This document shows positions 12,401-24,311 of a DNA stretch of 64,000 bases, in pieces. The position numbers were made by a program, and so were the translations under genes. Under the pieces are notes generated by a model. It did not search any database and was not told the DNA's origin. It was given only the letters and a program-made list of their open reading frames with translations. Within the stretch, counting starts at the first letter, position 1; each line of letters begins with the position of its first letter. The DNA is from Cordia subcordata (lineage: Eukaryota > Streptophyta > Magnoliopsida > Boraginales > Cordiaceae): positions 2,994,501-3,058,500 of the forward strand of contig JAPTOF010000012.1 in assembly GCA_028554755.1 (NCBI GenBank). The letters are read 5' to 3'.

Positions 12401-12589
12401 GCAAACTATTTAAAAATTAAAGAAACAATTATTGAACTCCATGTTATAAGCTCGTCATAATTTAGTTACTTCTAATTATATTATTGGCTCAATGTTATAA
12501 TATTTATCTTAAGTATTTTTCCTATAAACTTTTTACATTTTTTAAAAGTATAGGTTTTTGTAAAGAATCTTCAAATTTGTATAAAAAAA
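9415..12589. other. Non-coding DNA with an unclassified repeat-like segment
   Basis: AT-rich sequence flanks a more complex segment at about 10170-11060. That segment carries a GAGGGGGTGAATTGG motif and repeated ACCGGAACACTCTACCGG-like phrases. It looks like transposon-derived DNA, but I cannot find matching ends or coding motifs. A TA-rich simple repeat lies at about 9830-9925. No gene is recognised. Confidence 0.5.
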
Positions 12590-15340
12590 TTAATAGAAAT
12601 TAATAGATTACCTAGGAATTCTTTAAAGAATTAATAGATTTTATAAAGGACCTACAAATTTTTGTAAACAATTTACAAATTTTTGTAAAGAACGTATATA
12701 TTTATGTTATTAAGATTACAAAATTTTCTATAAATTTTATGCTTTATTGACAAGTATATAAGACTACTTTCGCAAATCTAGCACCTACTCTTTTACTCGA
12801 ATACACCTCACTATGCTATAATAGAACCTTAGAAATTAATTTATATTTTATTATAAATATTTTTGCTAAAAGTACATATTTTTATAAGGAACTTACAGAT
12901 CTTTTCCAAAGAATTTACAAATTGTTGTAAAGAATCTATACAATGTACACTTTCACAAATATATAGAAGTAACATTATATTAATTTTTGGTTTAATATGA
13001 ATATTATTTTTAAAAGTACAAATTTTTGTATTTTTACCTACAAATTTTTTGTAAAGAATCCCCAAATTTTTCTAAAGATCCTAAAAATTTTTGTAATGAA
13101 TCTACGATTGCTGTAAAGAACTTATAGATTTTCGTATCTTCAACCTACAAATTTTTCCTTTGCAATTTTCACAATTCTTACAAGTATATAGAATTATCAA
13201 AGTCATTTACTTTTTACAAAAAATATTTATTTTAGAAGAATAAAATTTTGTAAAGAATCCACAGATTTTTGTTCTAGGCCTGCAGATTTTTATGAAGAAC
13301 CTAAAGATTTTAGTTATTCGGCCTACAAATTTTCTTTTTTCTAGGACTGTAAAGTCATTCATGTTTTATTACAAATATTAATTAAGAAGTACATTTTTTG
13401 GTAAAGAATCTATAAATTTTTTGTATAGAATGTATAAATTTTTGTGAATAACCTACAAATTTTTGCGAAAGACCTACAATTTTTTGTTCAGAACCTACAT
13501 ATTTTTGTTCTTTGGCTTAGAAACTTTTCCTATGAGAATTTTACTTTGTTTACTAGTACAAGAAAGCACCAAAAGAAGAAAAATTTAAACGACAGTATAA
13601 GTTAATATATAAAATTCAAAAAATAAAAAATGTAAACCAAGAGAACCGTTCTATCAAAGAAAAAATAAAAAAGAAAGTATTTGTAAAGAATCTATAGATT
13701 TCCGTGAAAAACCTATAGATTTTTCTTCTTAGACCTACAAATTCTTCCAAAACACCTATAGGATTTTGTGAAGCACCTATAAATTTCTGCTAATAAATAC
13801 CTACAAATTTTTGTTGTTTGGTCTAAAACTTTTCCTATGAAAATTTTACCTTATTTACTAGTATAAGAAAACACCAAAAGAAGAAAATTTTAAAAGACAG
13901 TATAGGTTGATGTATAAAACACCAAAAAGAAAAAATGTAAACCAAGAAAATCCTTCTACCAAAAAAATAATAACAAAAAGAAAGTCTTTGTAAAGAACCT
14001 ACAGAATTTTGTTTTTGAATCTATAGATTTTTTCAAAAGACTTACTGATTTTTGTGAAGAACCTACATATTTTTGTTCTTCGGCCTACAAATTTTTCTTA
14101 TGAAAATTTTACCTTATTTGCTAGTATAAGAAAGCATCAAAAGAAGAAGAATTTAAAATATAGTAAAAGTTGATGTATAAAAAAGCAGAAAAGAAAAATA
14201 AAAATAAAAGAATCCTTCTATCAAAAAATACAATAAAAAAAGAAAGTCTTTGTAAAGAATCTATAGATTCTTGTAAAAGAACTATATAATTTTGTGAAGA
14301 ACCTACAGATTTTTTTGTTCTTGAACGTATAAATTTCTATGAAAGAACTACAGATGCTTGAATGTATAGATTTCTATGAAAGAACTATAGATTTTTGCGA
14401 AAGATTTTCGTGAAGAAGTACAAATTTTTTTCTCTTTTTAGTTTTTCCTTCTCTTCTTCCGTGTCCCTTTCTCCTAATATTTTCTTTATAATATGAACAA
14501 CTATGGCAATTTTTCCTATTAAGAACTACAACTAACCATTCTATCTAAGAAAAAAATTTAAAAAAAAAAGTCTTTCTAAGGAACCTCTAGATTTCTATGA
14601 AAGAGTTACAGATTTTTGTTCTTGGACCTACAGATTTTTTTGAAACACCTACAAATTTCTGCAACATACCTATAGATTTTTGTTTTTTAGCCAACAAACT
14701 TTTCCTATGAAAATTTTACCTTGTTTACTAGTATAAGAAAGCACCAAAAGAAGAAAAAATTAAAAAACAATATAAGTTGATGTATATAACACAGAAAAGA
14801 AAAAATGTAAAACAAGAGAATACTTCTATAAAAAAAATAATAAAAAGAAAGTCTTTATAAAGAACTTACATATTTTTGTAAAAAACCTATCCATTTTTGT
14901 TCTTTAAACTACAGATTTTTTTTTGAAAGATCTATTGATTTTTATGAAGAACCTATAGATTTTTGCGAAAGACCTAAAGATAGTTGTGAAAAATCTTACA
15001 AATTTTTGTTCTTCGGCCTAAAGCTTTTCCTATGAAAATTTGCCTTATTTACTAGTATAAGAAAGTACCAAAAGAATAAAAATTTAAACAATGGTATAAG
15101 TTTATGTATAAAACACAGAAAACAAAAAATAAAAAATAAGAAAATTCTTCTACCAAAGATATAATAAAAAGAAAGTTTTTGTAAAAAACTTACAAATTTT
15201 TTCAAGTAAATAGGACTATAAAAGTCATTAATGGATTATTAAAAATATTTTTTTTAAAAATATAATTTTTGTAAAGAACTTACAAATTTTTGTTAAAAAC
15301 TTATAAATTTCTGTAAAGTTCTTACAAAATTTTCTCATTG
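12590..15340. repeat. Degenerate tandem array, about 300-bp unit with shorter sub-repeats
   Basis: A core phrase (TTTTACCTTATTTACTAGTA, followed by an A-rich stretch) recurs at about 13535, 13845, 14108, 14720 and 15037. The spacing is about 265-315 bp, with one gap of about twice that. Within each unit a roughly 22-24-bp phrase of the type ACCTACAAATTTTTGTGAAGA occurs many times. The left part (12590-13480) contains only the short sub-repeat. The array has no coding potential and looks like a local satellite that grew from a short repeat. Confidence 0.75.
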
Positions 15341-16017
15341 AAATTGATTCACGCGCAGATTCAAAAAGATCAACACACTTTTTACATTAATTGAGGTGCG
15401 CCTGATGAAGTGGTATCAGTTCATCGGACGTAAGAAATTACCCTTTCTCAGTTCAGTAGTCGTACGTCATCGACGGCTGCGACAGATCTGGTCACACTGT
15501 GCAGCAGCATTGGTGCTGTGTTGTGAGAAATGCATTGGTCATGACGTAAACGTGGGCGCGCAGGAGACAGCGGATTTATGTTGCGGATTGAAATTCTTTT
15601 TTTTGTCGGAAACGGATTGAAATTCTCTTACAATCAATGTTTGTCTTAATGTTTTAAAAATATAATTTAGTAAGGTGCCTGGTGATTATAGAATTAGGAA
15701 ATAACTCAAGAAGTTAAAATTACTCCATTTAAGAGTGAGGTTCTAAATTCAAATCTCACGAAGAATAGGGATTATTGAGAGAGATTGAACTCCTTATATT
15801 GCTGTAGGTATCTCTAGGTTCATTTTCAATTAGTTTTTTGAGGAAAAAGATTTTTTTTAAAAAAAATACACATTCTTTTTAGAATAAATATTTATAAGTT
15901 GATTTTAACAAACTCAAATTTTTTTAAAAAAATAAGAAAAAATTAATTCTTTTAAAAATATTATTTTTCAATTTTTTTTTATTTATAAAAAGGCCCTTAT
16001 AAAACCAATTCAATTGA
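15341..16017. other. Unassigned segment, partly GC-richer
   Basis: A stretch at 15380-15610 is clearly richer in G and C than its surroundings and has an open frame of 74 codons (15396-15620, +). The frame has no recognisable domain, and I would not call a gene. It may be a fragment of captured or ancient genic DNA. The rest is AT-rich. Confidence 0.4.
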
Positions 16018-16390
16018 GAGCCCGTTTGGCTTTGCTTATTTTTAAGTACTTATAAGTAGGTATTTCTTATAAGTAAAATGTTATTTTTAAACTAGTGATA
16101 AATAAAAAGAGATATGTTTGAATAATATGTACTTATAAGTTATTGACATACTTGATAAATAAATACTTATAAATAATAATAGTGGTTAAAATAACTAAAA
16201 AGATATTAGCTTATATTTTGCTTCTTATTTTTAAGGACAAACAAATCTTTTTATTCAATTTGACCATTAGCTTATAAGTACCAAAAAAAAAATTTTTACT
16301 CCCCATCTAAAATTTTTGCCAAATATATTAATTTTTATTTTTGATTTATAAACTAGTCAAACTAGCTTTTAAGCAAAGCCAAACACCCGC
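16018..16390. mobile_element. Tourist-like MITE, family 1, copy 1
   Basis: Inverted ends GAGCCCGTTTGGCTTTGCTTA and the reverse complement of TAAGCAAAGCCAAACACCCGC are flanked by the 3-bp duplication TGA (16015-16017 and 16391-16393). The 373-bp AT-rich interior has no coding sequence. A 3-bp duplication is typical of PIF/Harbinger-type MITEs, although the usual target is TTA/TAA. Confidence 0.75.
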
Positions 16391-16486
16391 TGAATCCTTT
16401 TGCAACTACTGTACTTAATGCGGCCAACATTGTCGATCATTGACCTCATAAAGTTGTAACAATCAACCATTTGAAAGGAAAGACTA

Positions 16487-16596
16487 GAAGTTTTAGTTCT
16501 TAACGGCTAACCTCTGAACCTGGCCTTCCTCGGATTGCGGGCGGAAGTTTTAGTTCTTCATGGCTAACCTATGAACCTGGCCTTCCTCGGACTGCG
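16487..16596. repeat. Two-copy 55-bp tandem duplication
   Basis: The phrase GAAGTTTTAGTTCTT...GAACCTGGCCTTCCTCGG occurs twice head to tail, starting near 16487 and 16542, with a few mismatches. No function is visible. Confidence 0.8.
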
Positions 16597-18439
16597 GGCT
16601 TTATTGACGTGCACGCACATGCATTGATTGTTCCGATTGATTCGAATATTTTCTCGAAATATTATAGTGTTAAACTTAAGACTGTTTATAGTGAAGCAAT
16701 TACGTGGTCCAAATGATCGTTTACTGACATCCATTGCTTTCCTGCGAAGCTCACTTATGATTTTTTTTTTATTTCTACCCTATTTTTCTAAATTTCTATA
16801 AAAATGCCCTAATTTAAAAAGTGATTTTAAAATTACCTTTTTTGACTTTTGAAATGTAGAAACCGATATTTCACATACAAAAATTTAGTTTTGTTATGAA
16901 TTTTAAATTTATTACAACAAAAAATATATCGAAAGTTGTGTTCGGTATTTTACCTATATTTCAAACAATATCGGTATTTAGTCAGTGCACTCCTCACCCA
17001 ACAACTCATCATGCTTTTACTATAATTGGACACGTTTGATATTTTGAATATCGAATACGAGTTCCGAAGTATTTTATTGCAAAAAATTTAAAATTCAGAA
17101 AAAAACTCAAATTTAGATATTTGAAATACTGAAAGTTATTTTAATCATCTAATTTGTTTTTTCAAAAATCAAAAGGTCAGATTTGAAAATATGTTTGAAA
17201 CTAGGATATTTCTGGTAAGAATTTAAAAAAAGTAGGATATTGATAAAAAAAATCCCTCAGTTATTGGTCCGTGACGACAGCTGATTGGCCGCAAAGTATG
17301 TTCACTCTTTTGTCGTCATAAATGCAACGATAGCCATTCAATCTAACGATATTCCAAGTCAAGATTTGACCAAAAAATGGAAAAGAAACTCCAAGTCAAA
17401 CTCGTCATAGCCGCAATTCAGGTAGAGGTTTTATATGATCTCAATTATCTATCGCAAGGCTTAAAGGTGGTCGTTACTCACCGCCCACAGACTTTGCAAC
17501 TCTGCTTTTTCTACGAACCATCGAAGAAATAGCCCAGGAAAAATGCAAAAAGGATATAGAGGAAATATAATTTCATCTGTTGTATATTTACAGATTATCG
17601 AATAACTGTGTGAATTGATCTGAAAATTGTGAACTAATACTTGTATTAGAAACATTATCATATGCTAGAAGACCCCCGAATGCAATTTGGAAGGTTTTGG
17701 AGACATTGCAAGAGGGGTTTTCTTCTCCAAGAATATAATAATGATCATTAGTTAACGGATATTACCTCTTTTAAGGGGAAAAAAGGAAAAACAGAAATAG
17801 TCAAGTATTTCATGTATAATATATAGAAATTGACATCATAAGTGTATGGCCCGGTCCTATTCACACTTACCGTTAGAAAGGTTTATTTATATCGAATGTT
17901 TAAATTAGATATGAAGTCAAATTTTTTAAAAACAAATTTATATAATAGTGAAAAGACATGAGGTTCCCTAAATCCGATTCTCTTTTATTGGTCCAGATTT
18001 CAATCTATGGAAAGTGTTAAAAACAACATATATGGCTCTGTATAAAAACCAAAATTTCAATTCATAACATAACCCAAAAAAATGAAAAAGAAAGAGTCAA
18101 ACTATTGGTCGTATGAAACATTGAGCAGCTGTATCTGAGGAGAATAAGTGCACAAACAATAAGCACATGTGAAGATATTTAACCCCCGGCTGAACCCCCC
18201 CCCCCCCCCAGCACACACACCAAACATAAAAAGCACATGCGCAGATATCTAACCAGTAACTTAAAAGTCCTTTTAAAAACAATATTCAAACTTGTTGCTG
18301 ATTTTCATCAGGATTTGTGACTCTTAGCTCATATGGGGTCTGAATTTTGAATACTTTTTTTCTCCCACAAGCCTATATAAACTGCAACAGGAGGCATGAT
18401 TAGCTTTGTAAATCCCAACCAATATATATTTACTTATAT
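16597..18439. other. Intergenic DNA, no gene recognised
   Basis: The sequence is AT-rich with scattered simple repeats, including a run of C at 18197-18209 next to a CA repeat. No open frame has a recognisable product. Confidence 0.6.
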
Positions 18440-19209
18440 TATATTATATAAGATTTGGCCCGTATTTTAATGGTACTTAAAGAATATTAGAAGGCTTATC
18501 ATATTTGCTATTTTGCCTTTTTTAGTTTATCTTATTTGTATTTCTGTATTAATTATATAGTACCACATCTTGTAGTCTTTGAATCTTATAATAGGTGCTT
18601 GGCCTGTTGTAATAGGTGTGAGGGAGAGATAGAGACATGGGCTAAGTAGCAAAGAACGTTTAGAGTTAGAATGAGAATCCATCTTGTATTCATCATCGAC
18701 GTTATTTTAATAAAATTCTCCTTTGCCCATGGAGGAGGCTTGGCTGAACTACGAAAAATAGTGTTGTTAATTTCTTATTTATTTCGTCTCAGTTTACACC
18801 ACGTTTTCCCCAACAAATTGGTATCAGGAGCTTAGGTTGCGAGTTGGGTATCGTTGTCATGGATGTCCGTGAAAAACACACGGAAAATTTGTTGAATTTG
18901 GTACGTGAAGTTGTAGCAAAATTTAAGACGTAGAAGAGTATGAAAAATGTGAACGAAGAAAAAAAAATCTGGTTTAATGCACGTGTGCTAGCTGCTGTGA
19001 CAATTTTGACCACGTTTGACCAGAGTTGACCAAACTTTGACTTTGACCATTGACCATGTTTGACCGAAGTTTGTCCGGACCTATGCCACGATTTCCGACG
19101 TTCTGAGTCCGTTTTGCAAAATTCTACTCCAAAGTACGCGTTGTAGAATATCGTCAATTTTGACCACGAATTTGACTTTTGACCGAGTTGACCAGAGTTG
19201 ACTAAAGGG
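18440..19209 (+). mobile_element. Copia relic: degenerate LTR, primer site and leader
   Basis: A sequence resembling the Copia A/B LTR starts near 18440 (GGCCCGTATT at about 18458) and ends TTCCCCAACA at 18815. It is followed by a primer-binding site with one extra G (TGGTATCAGGAGC, 18819-18831). The leader that follows (to about 19209) has the same TTGAC-rich motif cluster and the same GACGTTCTGAGTCCG... phrase as the leaders of Copia A and B. No gag or pol follows. Instead a PMD gene fragment starts at about 19210. The left end is too decayed to fix exactly. Confidence 0.7.
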
Positions 19210-20214
19210 GTTAAACTAATTAGTAATAATTAGTACTTTTATATTTTTTTTAATTACTTAATGCTCGTAGGATCTATGGCTCATAGACCAGCTCCTAGCG
19301 ATAGTTCAGTGTTATGCTATTACTATGACCACCGGGTGAATTATTTGTCGTCACCCCATCAGTTAGAGGAACACAAGATTTATAGGAGTGATAGAGAGTT
19401 ATTCCTATGGACGGAGCATCCTGCTGTGCAGACGGCTTTATTGAGAGCCGGATTTTTTGGATGTTATGCGGCGCGCTTCCATCAGGTTGACAATCCTCTT
19501 ATTACTGCCTTGATTGAGAGGTGGCGACCAGAGACGCATACATTTCATTTGCCTGTAGGCGAGGCCACGATCACACTCCAGGATGTCGCTGTATCTTGGG
19601 GATTACTGATTGCTGGTCAGGTTGTCCCGGTGCTCGACGATACTAGTCGAACTCCGGAAGAGTGGCGGACACGTATTTATCAGTATATGGGGGTATATGT
19701 ATCTTTGGACAAAATTAGTGGAAGTTCGATTAACATACCCCATCTGAGGGAATTGTACGTAGGCCAAGGCACTCCGGGGAACCCTGATGTGGAGGAAGCT
19801 GAACGGCGGGCCCGTTTGTGGATTTTTTTTGTTATTCGACACCCATATGTTCACTGATACGACAGGAAATAAATTATCGTTACATTGGTTAGACTTTTTG
19901 ATTGACTTTGATCATATTAGTGAATATAATTGGGGGGCAGCATGCCTAGTGCATCTGTATAGATGGCTTTGTAAGGCTTGTTGCTGTGATTGTAGAGGCA
20001 TGTGCGGGGCCGTCATGCTCATTCAGGTAACACACTTATTCATCTCATTATTGTTAATGATATTTGAAGACGTATTATTGCTTATAATATAATTATCTTG
20101 TACAATGCAGTTTTTTGCTTGGGACAGACTCATGACTTTTAGGCCAACACTGTGTGAGCAGATGGATAGGCACCATCAGAGGGATGGGCAAGCTGTTCAC
20201 CCTGATTTCCCGTT
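19210..20214 (+). pseudogene. Plant mobile domain (PMD) gene fragment
   Basis: The segment matches the minus-strand 41256-42245 part of the Mutator-like element: about 50 bp of upstream sequence, the first exon, an intron (donor at about 20025, acceptor near 20110) and the start of exon 2. The open frame from 19261 (198 aa) carries the PMD signature (ERWRPETHTFHLPVGEATI, then LQDVAVSWGLL). It shifts frame near 19857 because of an altered run of T. The homology ends at about 20214 in CCGTTGC. It keeps 8 bp that the Mutator copy has lost near 41742, so it is not a direct descendant of that copy's present sequence. The product cannot be complete. Confidence 0.88.
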
Positions 20215-20334
20215 GCAAATACCAACCAGCATACATATATACATATATATATACATACTTATATATATATTATAATATTATAATATACACGTTGTGTTTT
20301 TGGTGCTTTGCTTTTTAGTAGTTTTTCAAGATTT

Positions 20335-20362
20335 ATATATATATATATATATATATATTTAT
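20335..20362. repeat. AT microsatellite
   Basis: A run of (AT)n ends just before the bHLH start codon. Confidence 0.9.
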
Positions 20363-20373
20363 TGTATATAAAT

Positions 20374-22103
20374 ATGGAAAACTGTCTTTCTTCTTCGGTT
20401 CCAAAAGTGGAAAGGAAGGTTATCGAGAAGAACCGGAGGAATCTGATGAAGGGTCTGTATGCTCAGCTCCAATCTCTCCTCCCAAACCATGGCTCCAACT
20501 GCAAGGTGAGCCTTCGTCTCCTGAAGCCAAAAAGATAATGCATGCCTGTGACATCCCATTTTTTATTGATTGTGTAAAAGATGTATATTCACAATGTAAT
20601 AGCTTGAACATTCTATTATCGAAAATATGATATTAATTAAAACTTTTTGTTGTGGTTGAAGGTTTAATAGGTTGGTAAGTCAGTTCGAGTTTTTTTGGTC
20701 CAAAAAAATGTTCGAGTCATGATATTAAAGTATGATAGGGTTCTCTAACTATTACATTCACGATATGTAGCATTGAATATTTCGGGCTTGTTGAAGGCTC
20801 ATTACGTTACAGTCAAAAGGACGCCTCTAACAGATCATGTGTGCTGCACGTGAATTTTTCTTTCAAAATTCAATATTAAATCAAAAAAGGACTAACGGTG
20901 ACACACTTATAAAACTTAACGAATTGAAATATGTTATTTACTAAGATAAGGGACTAAAGTGACAAACACACTAAAAATGAGAGATGGCCAGGATGCTTAA
21001 CCCTAACATGTATATGTAACTTCATGCCTTACATTATACAGCAAGGAATATACCCTAATGATTTTCATTTCAGGAAAAATTGCAATTGACTGATCAAATA
21101 GACGAAGCTGTGAAGTACATCAAAAGCTTACAAATCAAGGTGGAGAAGAGCAAGGAGAAGAAAGAGTATCTGCTACACAAGAAGAGGCCACATTCATGCG
21201 TCAGTGCAAGTGATAATCTTCCACCAGAATCCACAAATTTACCTCTAATTGAAATACATGAGATGGGCCCATCAATGGATGTTATTTTAGTGAAGGGACT
21301 AGATAGCATATCCAAGTTCCGCGACATCGTTTGCTTGCTCCATGAAGAAGGTGTCGAGATCATTAATGCGACTTTTTCGATTCATGAAAATTCAATGTTT
21401 CAGATAGTTCATGAAGAAAAGGTCAGTACATAGCAAACTTTGAAATTTTGCTATATTAATACAGCTAGAATTATCACCTCATCTAAAAGTTTAAGCTTAG
21501 AAAGATAATATTGATTTATTAATTTATTATATTAACACGTCTTCTCATTTAAATCTGAGACCGTTTAAAACTTGCATGTGAACAATTTAATTTTTTTTCT
21601 TTTTAATGTGTGGCGATAAAGATCAAACCTGAGACCGTTCAATTTCTAAACTCTAATACAAAGTTAGAGTTAATACTTTATCTAAAAGCTTGAGCTTAGA
21701 GAGAGAATATTGGTTTATTAATTTATTGTATTAACAAGTACTCATACTTTGCTTCTTTTATAGCATTGCTACATAATATGACTATACAAGTGATACTTTA
21801 TTTTTTGATATACATTATCTTGAATTTTTAGCAAGTAGATAAGAGATTTGACTGTCAAAAGAGCATTGCCCGGGTGACAAAGCAATACTGCTAAAATGTG
21901 TCATCTTTCTGTGATCCCTTGTGCAGACCGGAAAATCAACTTAACGTTTGGGAGCAAAAGCATTGTCTAGAAGGCCGAAAGAACTGTTCAGTGGAGCTTC
22001 GAGCAACGACATGGAATCACAACTACAACTTTGGGACTTCGAAATCGATCCTAGTGTATGGGGGTCTGAGCTTGCAGAAGTAGTAGCGCCATTATTTGTT
22101 TAG
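20374..22103 (+). pseudogene. bHLH transcription factor (bHLH162-like), premature stop in exon 3
   Basis: Exon 1 (20374-20505, 44 codons) holds the basic region and helix 1: KVERKVIEKNRRNLMKGLY, with Arg14, Glu18 and Arg22 at the HER positions. Exon 2 (21074-21421, 116 codons) gives helix 2 (LTDQIDEAVKYIKSLQIKVE) and an ACT-like tail (MGPSMDVILVKGLD...GVEIINATFSIHEN). All junctions are GT/AG in phase 0. Exon 3 begins at 21927 after TTGTGCAG and meets TAA at 21942-21944. The same frame then stays open to TAG at 22101-22103 and encodes LWDFEIDPSVWG, which resembles the conserved C-terminus of the bHLH162 group. A stop that replaces one codon is the simplest reading, and it removes about 50 residues. 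The bHLH domain itself is intact, so a truncated factor could still be made. Confidence 0.82.
21467..21740. repeat. Direct repeat pair within bHLH intron 2
   Basis: A roughly 70-bp phrase (ATCTAAAAG.TT.AGCTTAGA...GGTTTATTAATTTATT) occurs at about 21480-21540 and again at 21670-21740, separated by about 130 bp. It is not coding. Confidence 0.6.
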
Positions 22104-22515
22104 AAATTGGTCCGGCCAGAGGAGATCGAGAGGAGTAAATATAATGATTTCATATTGTAAATTATTGGAATTTAAATTGCTTCCATTAATTGAAACCTAC
22201 ATGTTCATTTTTAGGTTGATCCCACTCGAGATCCGTAGAGATATCTGTCGATTCGACATTAATAAGGCGAGAAAAATCACCATATTTCTTTTTGCTCCAG
22301 TTTATCTATCAATTCAATCAAATTTCTTTTTCTTCTTTGTTCAAATAGATAAATATAAACGGAAAAAGAACTTAAAAAGTTCATTTTTGTTCCATTAACG
22401 TTGTCATCTTTATGTTTATAGAGCTTACTATTGCCTTATTAATACTGAAGTTATTTTGTCTACTTGAATTACTCTTCAAACCCATGCACTATCCTTCAAA
22501 CAAGTTTGCTGCTCC

Positions 22516-23239
22516 GACTAAAAATAAGCCATCAAAAATTTCTAAAACTCTCTCGGCGCACGATAGCCTCTAATGTGCACCAAACCCTTGCCAGCCATTT
22601 TCTTCATCTCTGAGCTCGTTTCTCCACCCCTCTCCTCTCCCCCTTCACTCTTTCTTCAGCCCTCTTGCTTTACCCCACTGGTATGGCAAAAAAGAAAAAC
22701 ATGCTATTTACCATTGATTGATGTGGCATAGAAGACTTCCAACGATGGACAGATTGATCTCTTGGGGAATCTCAATTAATCCTTCTTGCATATTCTGTCG
22801 GTTGAGCATTGAAGATCACAATTACGTCTTCTTTAACTGCTCTTTTGTCAAATGAATTTGAAATCGTGGATAAAAAAAGATCAAGGGACCAGTTAATCTA
22901 AGACATTGAACTGAAATTACTAATTGGCTTTTGTTACAGGCTAAGTCTAATACAGTTCAAGCTAGAATGACAAAACTCTTCTTAGGAGCTTTTGTACACC
23001 AGATTTGGAAGGAGAGAAACCAGAGAATCTATCATAAAAAGGTTTTAACGGAAGAACAAATATTTGAGAATATTGCTTTTGATGTTAGGAACAAAGTTCT
23101 TATGATTAGGAAGATAAAAAGTTCTCTTTTAAATTTGACTATTCTCAGAGTTTGGAATGTAAATGTTTTTAGATAACAAACTTCTCTTGTATATTTTGTT
23201 GATATTAAATGAAATCCTTGCTTATCAAGCAAAAAAAAA
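22516..23239 (+). mobile_element. 5'-truncated or rearranged LINE with target-site duplication
   Basis: The insertion is flanked by an identical 14-bp duplication, AAGTTTGCTGCTCC (22502-22515 and 23240-23253), and ends in a run of A at 23231-23240. Part of it encodes the zf-RVT zinc-binding domain near the LINE C-terminus (RRLPTMDRLISWGI...CIFC, at about 22725-22850). This is followed after a stop and a small gap by the terminal IWKERNQRIYHKK segment (22931-23176). The first 190 bp (22516-22705) are rich in C and T and do not look like the adjoining LINE coding part. They may come from the LINE 5' end or from another transcript. Confidence 0.85.
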
Positions 23240-23253
23240 AAGTTTGCTGCTCC

Positions 23254-23992
23254 AATCCCAGAGTAGAATAATTAGATACCTTTTGGAATAAATAGGTTCA
23301 TTTTCATGAGTAATACGTTTTTAGTGAAGTACATTTTTGGCGATATTTTGAAAATAACTAGGAAAAAATTTATCAATTCTTCCATGTTAGCGTATTTCAA
23401 AAGTTTGTACACTTATGCTGAAAAATAATGCCCCATTCAAATGTTGTTGCCTTTGTTTGAATAAGCTTACACCCGTGGTAAGGATGGCAATGGTAATTCA
23501 CTACGTCCTGCTACTGAGGAGTGCCACAAGAATTCAGACAAAGTTTTTGAACAAAATCTACATTAATGAAAAAAAAATCCAATTTAGTGGTTTAAATTTC
23601 TTATGTCACTTCGAAGGCTATGGTTCAAATTTTCTTAGCAATACTTTGCAATTAGAGTATACTCCGCGGAATGCATGGGAGACATGCATTTTCTTAATAT
23701 TTTTATTTATTAATGATAGTTAATTTTTGTTTTTTATGTGAGAATGAAATACAAAATATCTTTTAAAATTGAATTCTTGATAAGTTTTCAATATTATAAT
23801 GTTTCTATGAGAAATCTTGATTAATTGAATAAATATTTGAATTAAATAAAAGTAAAATTAGAAATTATATGATATGTGAAAAAGAAAAGATATAAAAGAT
23901 AAATAATATATTTATTACAAAGTTAATTTTTTTTTCGAGGAAAAATTTGATAGAATTAGAATATGTGATATTAAAAGGTTAAAATGGGCTCT

Positions 23993-24040
<48 letters not shown>

Positions 24041-24194
24041 ATATTGATAGATATAGATATATAGATTTTTACAATCTAAATGAGTATAAAATATAAATAC
24101 ATTTTATAAAATTTCATTTTTAGTAAGTTTTTCACGAATCATCACACTTAACTAAGAGTTCCTTTAATGTTATTTTAAGATAAAAAGGTGATAA
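23254..24194. other. Intergenic DNA with a TA microsatellite
   Basis: The DNA is AT-rich and non-coding. A (TA)n run spans about 23997-24037. Confidence 0.6.
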
Positions 24195-24310
24195 GAGGGT
24201 GTTTGGCTTTGCTTATTTGGTACTTAAAAGCACCTAAATAATAAAAAATATGTGAGAGGGTACTTTTTTTTAAGTGCTTATAAGCATCCAAAGCAAAGCC
24301 AAACACCCTC
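24195..24310. mobile_element. Tourist-like MITE, family 1, copy 2
   Basis: The 116-bp element has nearly perfect ends, GAGGGTGTTTGGCTTTGCTT and its reverse complement, flanked by TAA on both sides (24192-24194 and 24311-24313). It is a shorter relative of 16018-16390. Confidence 0.85.
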
Positions 24311-24311
24311 T

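Noticed and set aside
12590..15340. CRISPR array
   Set aside because: The short phrases are degenerate, AT-rich and lack unique spacers of constant length. It is a eukaryotic tandem repeat.
15720..15790. Second SINE candidate with AAATTCAAATCTC
   Set aside because: The B-box match is weak and there is no A box at the expected distance.
18789..19157. Minus-strand frame of 122 codons
   Set aside because: It is the reverse frame of the Copia leader and LTR end, with no domain.
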